Below are positions 1 through 8,067 of a stretch of DNA of 46,040 nt, piece by piece. The position numbers and the translations under genes were made by a program. The number at the start of each line of letters is the position of its first letter. Within the stretch, counting starts at the first letter, position 1. Under the pieces are notes generated by a model. It saw nothing but the letters and a program-made list of their open reading frames with translations, ran no database searches and was not told the origin of the DNA. This DNA is from SAR324 cluster bacterium. GTDB taxonomy: Bacteria > SAR324 > NAC60-12. The DNA is taken from assembly GCA_014382365.1 (NCBI GenBank), contig JACNJW010000015.1, positions 1 through 46,040 on the forward strand, written 5' to 3'.

Positions 1-1531
1 GAACTTTTTTCCAGTCAGTTGTTGTGTCCAGACTGATTAAGGACAATTGTTCAGCCTTTGTTACAGGTTCAAAACTTTTTTGCTGAAAGGGGAGTATATC
101 TTCAGTAGCGTCGGAAATATCATGCTCACGCTTTCGTAGCCGCTGAATCAAAACCGATTCCGGCGCAGTGCATTGTACGAATTTTAATGCTATCTTTCTC
201 TGTGTTGACCAGTTGCTGAGCTTTTTGCGGAACTCCTGTTTGCCAAAAGTTGCGTCCAAAACCACAGATAATCCTTGAGCACTTAAATCATCCAGCAGTT
301 CCAGCATTCTGTCATAAGTGCGTTCGGTGTTCTGCTGAGAATAGAGGAGATCATTTCCACGTTGATCTAGTGCAATTCCTGACATCTGCTTGCGCAGAGC
401 ATCAGAACGAATGTGGACTGCGCCAAGTTGCTGGGCAAGCCAGGCAGCGACTGTGCTTTTTCCGGAACCTGATAATCCGCTAACCACCCAGCAATTTACA
501 GGTCGTGGTTGACTGTACTTCCAGGACAGATTGTAGAATTTTGCTGTTTGTTCCCGGAGAGCATTTTTTTGTTTCGGCGGTAGATGTGGGTCATTCAGTA
601 AAAAAGATTTAACTTTGGCCCTCACGTATGCCCTCAGTCCGGCATAAAAATTCAACATGGCAGCACCCTCATAATCACCGGTGTTTTCAACCCATGTATT
701 GAAAAATCCGAAAGCCAGATCACGTCGGTTTCGATATTCCAAATCCATCACCATGAAAGCAGTATCGTAAATAACATCAATGCAGCGAAATTCACGGTTA
801 AACTCGATGCAGTCAAATAAAAGAGCTTTGTCCGGAAACCAGCAGACATTGTTCAAATGCAAATCGCCGTGACATTCCCGAATCCAATTATTTGACTGTC
901 GCTGGCTGAATCGTTGAGCTTGATCTCTAAGAAAATTTAGTTGGAAGCTGCGAGTCTGCTCAAACTGTTCTCTAGCTTGCACGCTGCCGATGTACTTTGC
1001 GGTTGCTTTAAAATTATCTTCAACAACTGCACGGGTTGCTTTGACTGAACCAAAGTCAGCTATTTCATCACTTGTTGCGGCATCAAGATGCCATTTGGCT
1101 AGTCTTTTACCTAAATCCTGCAGGTGTTGCAGTTCTAGTGTTTTGGATTCAAACATTGCCCTGAAGAGAGAATCTTGTGGAAACTCCTGCATTTGCAGAG
1201 CATATTCAACGATCTTAGTACCTGACTGCCCCAAGCGGTAATGTCCAGTAGAGCTTTTGCTAATCGGTAAAACTGCCCGATACAGTTCCGGTGCAAAATG
1301 ACGGTTGAGTTTCAACTCTTCTTCGCAGAAATGCTTTCGCTTTTCTAATGAGCTGAAATCAAGAAATCCAAGGTTGAGAGGTTTTTTTATTTTGTAGGCC
1401 CATTTACCGGTGAGCAACAGGTATGAAATGTGTGTCTGCTGTAGTCGAACAGGCAGTTCAACAGCATGAGGATATGATTCTGCCCGCAGTAAATCCCGGA
1501 CTATCTCAGGTATTTCAGCATGAACAGACAT
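1..1531 (-). CDS. Bifunctional aminoglycoside phosphotransferase-like / AAA ATPase protein (partial, runs off left edge)
   Basis: I translated this frame by hand: it is open from the ATG at 1531 to base 1, so the C-terminus lies outside the window. The N-terminal half looks like an aminoglycoside phosphotransferase/choline kinase fold, with a Brenner-type loop HGDLHLNN near residue 220 and an FDCIEFN metal-site motif about 20 residues later. The C-terminal half starts near residue 345 with a P-loop GLSGSGKS and resembles the zeta-toxin/gluconate-kinase-like AAA_33 ATPases. This two-domain protein is a common bacterial family of unknown substrate; resistance should not be assumed. No convincing Shine-Dalgarno sequence precedes the start. 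It lies 64 bp downstream of the PAP2 gene on the same strand and may be cotranscribed with it. Confidence 0.85.
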   Translation of the reverse strand, partial: MSVHAEIPEIVRDLLRAESYPHAVELPVRLQQTHISYLLLTGKWAYKIKKPLNLGFLDFSSLEKRKHFCEEELKLNRHFAPELYRAVLPISKSSTGHYRLGQSGTKIVEYALQMQEFPQDSLFRAMFESKTLELQHLQDLGKRLAKWHLDAATSDEIADFGSVKATRAVVEDNFKATAKYIGSVQAREQFEQTRSFQLNFLRDQAQRFSQRQSNNWIRECHGDLHLNNVCWFPDKALLFDCIEFNREFRCIDVIYDTAFMVMDLEYRNRRDLAFGFFNTWVENTGDYEGAAMLNFYAGLRAYVRAKVKSFLLNDPHLPPKQKNALREQTAKFYNLSWKYSQPRPVNCWVVSGLSGSGKSTVAAWLAQQLGAVHIRSDALRKQMSGIALDQRGNDLLYSQQNTERTYDRMLELLDDLSAQGLSVVLDATFGKQEFRKKLSNWSTQRKIALKFVQCTAPESVLIQRLRKREHDISDATEDILPFQQKSFEPVTKAEQLSLISLDTTTDWKKV

Positions 1532-1595
1532 TTAGAATAATTTTAGTTACATACAGGTTGAATTTTGTCGACATTCTGAAGTTTAAATTAATAAA

Positions 1596-2750
1596 TTATA
1601 ATTCAGTAGCAGATTGTTCAGTAATGATTTTAAAATTTCCCTTGATACGTTCTGGTAAACGAAGTTTTAAGACCTGCCGGAACTCCCTCTGGTATCCTTC
1701 AACAGTCTCTTGCATGCTTAATATTGCTGTAGACTCTGCAGTTTTAGAGGTGAAGTTAAGGTAGTGTGTAGTATGTGGTGGTGCAAATCCTTGTATTTCC
1801 AGCAGAATAACTCCATTTTGACGTTTCTCATAAATTGGAGGAACAACCATCCATTTTTCCGGAAGATTGACTTCCAACTGTGTAATATTACTTAGTATTT
1901 CAAAACTACGCAGGTGATCTTTGTAAAAGGGACGTCGGTTCCAGATAAACAGGCTTAAAACTGCAAGAAAGATGACTGCTGCACCTGCAATTTTCCATTT
2001 CTGTTTTTTGTTTGCAGAAATGCTGGGTTTGTTTTCAGTCTGTGGAGGCTGAAAAACAAAATAATACAAAGACAATAGTGTCAGCCAGACAATTCCCAGC
2101 GCCCAAAAAGCGTCACTTAAAAAATGTCCTCCCTGTACAATTCTGGCAGAGCTCATTAGTATGCCGTAGGTCAGACCAAGTACCAGAGAAGTTAGGGCAA
2201 ATTTGCGGGAGCGCTGCCAAAAAACAACACCGCTGGTCAATGTAAAAGCAATAGAGCAATGCCCGCAGGGGAAAGAATGTCCACGTCCTGGAGTGCCCTT
2301 TTCAAGAACCGGTTTGTAATCCCAGTTTCCGTTGAACTGAACAATTTCGCGAGGTCTAGGACGTCCAGTGTGATCTTTGAGTACAATATTTACCAGGAAC
2401 AGTGAGGCAATAAATGGTGCTAACGCACAAATGTATAAATGAGGACGCAGACTTGACAGGCGGGAATTTGTGCGGCTCGTTAACAGGATTACAATGGAAA
2501 TAACTGAGAAGAGAATTCCTGGTATAACACCATAATCATAAAGCAACTGCCAGAGAAAACTATCGGCCAGGAACCAACCGTTTTCGCTGGTGTAAAACTG
2601 TGACGAAAATTTACGGTCAAAATCCTGTGATTCGAGCCAAACTGTTAAACCTAAGAGTATGCTGAACAGCAGGCTAATAAGCAGGATTCCACGGAAAATA
2701 AAAAAACCGGAGCTGGATTTCAGCTTAGATTGTTCAGGTCTTGCAATCAC
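1596..2750 (-). CDS. PAP2 superfamily membrane phosphatase
   Basis: This 384-residue protein has an N-terminal membrane helix (about 17-40), further helices, and the three PAP2 phosphatase motifs: K-x6-R-P (KDHTGRPRP near 124), PCGH (near 162, a variant of PSGH) and S-A-R-x5-H-x3-D (near 200). The His of the third motif would be the nucleophile. After the core comes another helix near 250-270 and a tail of about 110 residues that looks extracytoplasmic. Such enzymes dephosphorylate lipid or isoprenoid phosphates (undecaprenyl pyrophosphate, phosphatidylglycerol phosphate, lipid A). The PCGH variant occurs in several lipid phosphatases, but I cannot name the substrate. It is divergent from the indolepyruvate oxidoreductase gene. 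Confidence 0.85.
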   Translation of the reverse strand: MIARPEQSKLKSSSGFFIFRGILLISLLFSILLGLTVWLESQDFDRKFSSQFYTSENGWFLADSFLWQLLYDYGVIPGILFSVISIVILLTSRTNSRLSSLRPHLYICALAPFIASLFLVNIVLKDHTGRPRPREIVQFNGNWDYKPVLEKGTPGRGHSFPCGHCSIAFTLTSGVVFWQRSRKFALTSLVLGLTYGILMSSARIVQGGHFLSDAFWALGIVWLTLLSLYYFVFQPPQTENKPSISANKKQKWKIAGAAVIFLAVLSLFIWNRRPFYKDHLRSFEILSNITQLEVNLPEKWMVVPPIYEKRQNGVILLEIQGFAPPHTTHYLNFTSKTAESTAILSMQETVEGYQREFRQVLKLRLPERIKGNFKIITEQSATEL

Positions 2751-3014
2751 GAAGAGAATATTGTGTATTAGTTAAAAAAATATAGAGCTGAAAGTAATGT
2801 GTATACAACTGTAAGACTATCAAAGCGTTTACAAATGAGCCAGACAACTTTTTTGACTCCGGATAATAATGTCTTTTGGTTTGCAGTAAAAGAATGTTGT
2901 GATAAAATATGCAAAATGGGAGCAGTATAAATGCTGATACTTCTTCTTTTGAGTATTTAATACTAATTAACCGAAGATTAGTTACTGCATTAAACTATTA
3001 AGCTCAAAAAAACT
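2751..3014. promoter_or_regulatory. Divergent intergenic region with palindromes
   Basis: This 264-bp AT-rich gap separates the PAP2 gene from the indolepyruvate oxidoreductase gene. On the minus strand TTGTAT and TATATT, 18 bp apart, could form a promoter for the PAP2 gene. On the plus side there is a perfect 13-bp palindrome AGTATT-T-AATACT at 2952-2964 and an overlapping inverted pair ACTAAT (2962-2967) / ATTAGT (2977-2982), about 35-65 bp before the start codon. These are sequence observations; an operator role is inference. Confidence 0.35.
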
Positions 3015-6000
3015 ATGTCTGATATGGAAAATAAATCAGTATCTCTGGAAGATAAATATAGTCTGAGAGATGGTTATGCTTTTATGACCGGAATCCAGGC
3101 ACTGGTACGTTTACCGATGATCCAACAGGAGCTGGATCTTAATGCCGGCCTCAAAACTGCAGGTTATATCAGCGGATATCGTGGTTCGCCTTTGGGAAGT
3201 TTTGATTTGCAGTTGGCACAAAATAAAGAACTGCTGGATGAGCATCACGTAAAATTTCAACCAGGAGTAAATGAAGATTTAGCAGCCACTGCACTTTGGG
3301 GAACACAGCAGGCAGAGTTACGTGGAGAAGGTAAGTTTGACGGTATTTTTGGGATCTGGTACGGCAAGGGTCCCGGGGTTGACCGGTCAGGGGATGTGCT
3401 GCGTCACGCTAATTATGCAGGTACATCCAAGTTTGGCGGTGTATTGACCTTGATGGGGGACGATCATACCGCAGAGTCGTCAACAGTCTGTAACCAAAGT
3501 GAATTTGCCATGGTTGATGCACTGATTCCTGTTTTGAATCCGTCAGGAGTTCAGGATATATATGATTTAGGAATCTACGGTTGGGCACTTTCACGCTTTA
3601 GCGGATGCTGGGTTGGTTTAAAGTGTCTGCATGATACTGTTGAGGCCACTGCATCCATCAGAATTGATGTTGAACGGCTCAAAATTAACATTCCGGAGGA
3701 TTTTGTTTTTCCTGCAGATGGCGTCAACATCCGTTTTCCGGATACTCCGCATGCCCAGGACCGTAGAATTCACGAATACAAACTTGATGCAGTGCGTGCG
3801 TTTTGTCGTGCAAACAAACTGGATCGTATAATCTGGTCCGGTGGAAAAGCAAAAATTGGAATTGTTACTGTTGGTAAATCATATCTTGATACCAGACTTG
3901 CTTTTGAAGAATTGGGAATTGACGAATCTGAAGCAGAGCGCCTTGGCGTGCGCCTCTACAAGGTCGCTATGCCCTGGCCGCTTGAACCTGAAGGAATTCT
4001 TGAGTTTGCTGAAGGACTTGATTTGATCATTGTGGTGGAAGAAAAGCGTGCCCTTATCGAACCACAAATCAAGGAAATGCTTTACGATGCTTCTCACCGT
4101 CCACAGGTGATTGGTAAAACAGATGAGACAGGTGAGGCTTTGTTCCGTACAGCCGGAGCGCTTGATCCTAACCACATTGCAGCTACAGTTGGTAGGCGGA
4201 TTTTGAATTTCAGGGGTGATGCTGATCTTAAAAATCACTTGCACGAAATGGAGTCCAGGCTGGATTCTTCTCTGTTGCCCCAGGAATCAATGGTACGCTT
4301 ACCGTATTTTTGTTCCGGATGTCCGCATAACACCTCTACTGTTGTTCCGGAAGGCAGCATTGCAATGGCGGGAATCGGTTGTCACTACATGGTGCAGTGG
4401 ATGGAGCGGGACACTCTCGGTTTCACTCACATGGGCGCAGAAGGTGCCAACTGGATTGGACAGTCGCCGTTCACAACTCGTAAACATATATTTCAAAATA
4501 TTGGCGACGGAACCTATTTCCATTCCGGAATAATGGCCATTCGTGCAGCAGTTTCAGCGGGTATAAATATCACCTACAAAATTTTATTCAATGATGCAGT
4601 TGCCATGACAGGCGGTCAAGGTTTTGATGGGCCGATGACTGTACAGAGTATTATTCAGCAAATGTTCGCAGAAGGAGCAAAAAAGGTGACTGTAGTCAGC
4701 GATGATCCGGACAAATTTACTCGAAGTAGCGGAGTTCCTGCAAATGTAAAAGTTTACAATCGCAGAGATTTGGACGTAGTCCAGCGGGAGTTGCGTGAAA
4801 TAGAAGGTGTGACTGTGCTGATTTATGAGCAGGTTTGTGCAGCAGAAAAACGCAGAAGACGGAAGCGGGGTATAATTCCGGATCCACCGCGTAGAATATA
4901 TATCAATGACGAGGTTTGTGAAGGCTGTGGAGATTGTGGTCTTAAATCGAATTGTGTTTCAGTGTTGCCTCTGGAAACTCAATTTGGTAGAAAACGGGTG
5001 ATTGACCAGTCGGCCTGTAACAAGGATTACAGTTGTGTCAATGGATTGTGTCCCAGTTTTGTAAGTGTAATAGGCGGTAAACTACGTAAAAATGCACCAT
5101 CATCAAGTTTGAGTGATGAATGGACTTCTTTACCTGAACCTCTGCTTCCTGAAATCAAAGGTACCTACAATATTGTCATGACTGGTGTTGGAGGTACTGG
5201 AATTGTGACCATTGGAGCCTTACTGGGAATGGCTGCCCACATTGAACAAAAAGGAGTTGGAATCCTGGATATGATTGGACTAGCCCAAAAAGGTGGTGCA
5301 GTATTATCACATCTGCGTATTGGCAATAGTCCGGATGATATTCATTCTCCACGAATTGCCTCACAAGGCGCAGATTTAGTGATTGGAGGTGATCTGGTGG
5401 TAACAGGTGGAGAAAAAACTCTTGCTGTAATTAAATCCGGTCAGACAAAATTGGTGGTTAACAGTTATGAACTGATTACCGGTGATTTTACGAGAAATGC
5501 AGACTTGCTTTTTCCAAGTCTGAAAATAAAGCAGACGATTCAGCAAGTTGCCGAAACTGAGAACTGCGAGTTTTTGGATGCATCACGTTTGGCAACAGCT
5601 TTGATTGGAGATACAATTGCAACGAACATGTTTATGCTTGGTTTTGCTTTTCAAAGAGGATTAATTCCGCTGGAGCGCAGTTCAATCGAACAGGCAATTG
5701 ATCTCAACGGGATGTCGGTAGCAAGTAACAAACAGGCTTTTCTCTGGGGGCGACGTACCGCACATGATGGAAAACGGGTGCGTGAATTAACGGCTTCAAT
5801 CGTAGAAGGTTTTCGTCTTCAGGATCCACCGGAAGGCTTGGATGAACTCATTCAGCATCGTGCAGATGTTTTATCATCATACCAGAATAAAGCCTACGCC
5901 AAGAGGTACTTACAGTTGGTGGAACGTGTACGTACTATTGAAACTGACCGTCTTCCCGGCCAAACAGAATTGACTGCGGCAGTTGCACGTTACTATTTTA

Positions 6001-6512
6001 AACTGCTGGCTTACAAAGATGAATATGAAGTGGCTCGTCTCTATACGAACGGTGATTTTATGAAGAATATAAGGGGTAGATTTGAGGGGGATTATAAGTT
6101 AAAACTCCATTTTGCGCCTCCCTTGTTTTCCAGTCGTGACACTCATACAGGAGAACCGTTGAAATCGGCTTTTGGTGCCTGGATTTTTCCGGCAATGAAA
6201 ATACTAACGCATTTTAAGTTTTTGCGCGGAACTGCTTTTGATCCTTTTGCAAAAACAAAAGAACGGAGAATGGAAAGGAAGTTGATTCTGGACTATGAAC
6301 TGACGGTTAAGGAACTTCTGCGCGGACTGACCAAGAAAAATCATCATACTGCATTGGAAATTGCAAAAATCCCGGAACAAATTCGAGGGTTTGACCTGGT
6401 CAAGCAGCGTTACGTTGAAGATGCGAAATTGGCTGAACAAAAATTATTGGAGCAGTTCAGGAATTCTGTGGAAATTACTGTGGGTCTTAAAAGTGCTGAA
6501 GCGGTTGGTTGA
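3015..6512 (+). CDS. Indolepyruvate:ferredoxin oxidoreductase, fused alpha/beta/gamma form
   Basis: The 1165-residue protein has the length and domain order of the fused bacterial indolepyruvate:ferredoxin oxidoreductases. It begins with a pyruvate-oxidoreductase-type N-terminal domain, then a thiamine pyrophosphate-binding region around 430-600 (CSGCPHNTST near 433; TGGQGFDGPMT near 533). A cysteine-rich ferredoxin segment follows (CEGCGDCGLKSNC near 634, more Cys near 660-680). The gamma-type oxidoreductase domain starts near 715 (TGVGGTGIVTIG), and a C-terminal DUF6537-like domain ends the protein. The enzyme oxidatively decarboxylates arylpyruvates, from aromatic amino acid breakdown, to aryl-acetyl-CoA with reduction of ferredoxin. 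The start codon lacks a clear Shine-Dalgarno sequence. The gene stands alone and is convergent with malQ. Confidence 0.9.
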   Translation: MSDMENKSVSLEDKYSLRDGYAFMTGIQALVRLPMIQQELDLNAGLKTAGYISGYRGSPLGSFDLQLAQNKELLDEHHVKFQPGVNEDLAATALWGTQQAELRGEGKFDGIFGIWYGKGPGVDRSGDVLRHANYAGTSKFGGVLTLMGDDHTAESSTVCNQSEFAMVDALIPVLNPSGVQDIYDLGIYGWALSRFSGCWVGLKCLHDTVEATASIRIDVERLKINIPEDFVFPADGVNIRFPDTPHAQDRRIHEYKLDAVRAFCRANKLDRIIWSGGKAKIGIVTVGKSYLDTRLAFEELGIDESEAERLGVRLYKVAMPWPLEPEGILEFAEGLDLIIVVEEKRALIEPQIKEMLYDASHRPQVIGKTDETGEALFRTAGALDPNHIAATVGRRILNFRGDADLKNHLHEMESRLDSSLLPQESMVRLPYFCSGCPHNTSTVVPEGSIAMAGIGCHYMVQWMERDTLGFTHMGAEGANWIGQSPFTTRKHIFQNIGDGTYFHSGIMAIRAAVSAGINITYKILFNDAVAMTGGQGFDGPMTVQSIIQQMFAEGAKKVTVVSDDPDKFTRSSGVPANVKVYNRRDLDVVQRELREIEGVTVLIYEQVCAAEKRRRRKRGIIPDPPRRIYINDEVCEGCGDCGLKSNCVSVLPLETQFGRKRVIDQSACNKDYSCVNGLCPSFVSVIGGKLRKNAPSSSLSDEWTSLPEPLLPEIKGTYNIVMTGVGGTGIVTIGALLGMAAHIEQKGVGILDMIGLAQKGGAVLSHLRIGNSPDDIHSPRIASQGADLVIGGDLVVTGGEKTLAVIKSGQTKLVVNSYELITGDFTRNADLLFPSLKIKQTIQQVAETENCEFLDASRLATALIGDTIATNMFMLGFAFQRGLIPLERSSIEQAIDLNGMSVASNKQAFLWGRRTAHDGKRVRELTASIVEGFRLQDPPEGLDELIQHRADVLSSYQNKAYAKRYLQLVERVRTIETDRLPGQTELTAAVARYYFKLLAYKDEYEVARLYTNGDFMKNIRGRFEGDYKLKLHFAPPLFSSRDTHTGEPLKSAFGAWIFPAMKILTHFKFLRGTAFDPFAKTKERRMERKLILDYELTVKELLRGLTKKNHHTALEIAKIPEQIRGFDLVKQRYVEDAKLAEQKLLEQFRNSVEITVGLKSAEAVG

Positions 6513-6553
6513 CAGACTGATTTGACTTCAGTAATAATAGTTATCTCGGCAGT

Positions 6554-8056
6554 TTAATCAAGATTCCTGCCGTATGTTTTTGTGAGCTGGCTTATCCAAT
6601 GCTGTTCTAACGTCTTCATTTGCTCCTGACTGCAGCGCCAACTCCAGTTGTTTCCTCCACATGTAGCGGGCAGATTCATTCTGCACTCTCCTCCCAGGTT
6701 CAGCAAATCCTGTAAAGGCGCAAGAGCAATCTCTGCAGTTGAAGACCAGGCCAGACGCAGTAGTTCATAACAAATGCTCTCTTCCTGCACATTTTTGCTG
6801 ACGTATACTCTTAGGCGCTCCTTTTCAACTTCACTGAGTTCGCTAAACCACCCCAGAGTGGTGTTGTTGTCATGCGTACCTGTATAGACCACAGTTTTAT
6901 GATTTGAGTAGTTGTGGGGCAGATATGAGCTGTTTTCAGTTGAGAAAGCAAACTGCAGTACTTTCATACCTGGAAATCCGCATTTTTCACGTAGTGCATT
7001 CACCTCCTGAGTAATCAATCCAAGATCTTCGGCAATTATCGGTAGTTCACCCAGTTCTCTTTGAATTTCCTCAAAAAATTCCATACCTGGACCTTGTTTC
7101 CAATTTCCTTCAATTGCGGTGTGTGCTGCAGCGGGGATTTCCCAATAATTTTCAAAGCCACGAAAATGATCGACACGCACAATGTCAAATTGCTCAAATA
7201 ATGAATTCAGCCGTTTTTTCCACCAGGCAAAACCGTCATCCCGCATTTTATCCCAGCAGTAGAGAGGATTACCCCAGCGTTGTCCTGATTCACTGAAATA
7301 ATCCGGAGGAACTCCGGCGACAACTTTGGGCTGCAGATCATCATCAAGTTCAAATAAATCCGGATTAGACCAGACTTCGGCACTTTCAAAAGCAACAAAA
7401 ATCGGCAGGTCACCAATTACTTGTATGCCCTGCTGATTTGCGTATTTGCGTAATGCTGCCCACTGTTTGAAAAAATGCCATTGGACAAATTCGTGAAAAT
7501 TTATTTCTGCCTCATATTTGTTCCTAAAATCTCTTAATTCGACATAATTCCGGTTTTTCCAGGCAGTCGGCCACTCAGTCCAGCTTTGTTCTCCGCTAAT
7601 TGTTTTCATTGAAGCAAAGATAGCATAGTCATCCAACCAGAAAGCTTGTGTATTGCACCACTGTCTCAGCATTTCCTGCTGTTCTTCTGCAGCCTTTTTT
7701 CTGAAATTATTAAAGGCATCCCGAAGACGAGCCATTTTCCAGGTTTCAACTTTTTTGAAATCAACATAATTAGCTGTAGAATCGAATTCACATTTCAACT
7801 CTTCCGAACTTAAGTATCCCTCACTCTGCAAGAAATCCAAGCTGATTAGTAAAGGGTTTCCTGCAAATGCAGAAGGAGATTGATAGGGAGAATAACCTGA
7901 AGTTACTGGACAGAGAGGCAACACCTGCCAGAGGCTCTGTTTTAAGCTGTTAAGCAGGTTGATGAATTCATATGCGGAGTTTCCGAAATCACCAATTCCG
8001 TGTTTTCCAGGCAATGATGTTGGATGGAGCAGAATTCCGGAGGATCTGTTAGTCAT
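6554..8056 (-). CDS. malQ: 4-alpha-glucanotransferase (amylomaltase)
   Basis: The 500-residue product matches GH77 amylomaltase in length and motifs. It opens with SSGILLHPTSLPG, has the SGYSPYQSPSAFAGNP substrate loop near 55, the nucleophile region VRVDHFRGF near 293-301, IAEDLG near 340 with the acid/base Glu, and YTGTHDNNTTLGW near 390. It transfers alpha-1,4-glucan segments between maltooligosaccharides in the cytoplasm. It is the last gene of a glgB-glgP-malQ operon, starting 11 bp after the glgP stop. In this setting it probably rebuilds short glucans left by phosphorylase into substrates for further phosphorolysis. Confidence 0.95.
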   Translation of the reverse strand: MTNRSSGILLHPTSLPGKHGIGDFGNSAYEFINLLNSLKQSLWQVLPLCPVTSGYSPYQSPSAFAGNPLLISLDFLQSEGYLSSEELKCEFDSTANYVDFKKVETWKMARLRDAFNNFRKKAAEEQQEMLRQWCNTQAFWLDDYAIFASMKTISGEQSWTEWPTAWKNRNYVELRDFRNKYEAEINFHEFVQWHFFKQWAALRKYANQQGIQVIGDLPIFVAFESAEVWSNPDLFELDDDLQPKVVAGVPPDYFSESGQRWGNPLYCWDKMRDDGFAWWKKRLNSLFEQFDIVRVDHFRGFENYWEIPAAAHTAIEGNWKQGPGMEFFEEIQRELGELPIIAEDLGLITQEVNALREKCGFPGMKVLQFAFSTENSSYLPHNYSNHKTVVYTGTHDNNTTLGWFSELSEVEKERLRVYVSKNVQEESICYELLRLAWSSTAEIALAPLQDLLNLGGECRMNLPATCGGNNWSWRCSQEQMKTLEQHWISQLTKTYGRNLD

Positions 8057-8067
8057 AGCAGATTTGT

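Noticed and set aside
1..1764. Plus-strand frames at 250-483, 990-1241 and 1423-1764
   Set aside because: They lie opposite the well-supported minus-strand phosphotransferase/ATPase and PAP2 genes and show no family features.
3600..4550. Several 60-120 codon frames on both strands within the indolepyruvate oxidoreductase gene
   Set aside because: They are shadows of the long, motif-bearing frame.
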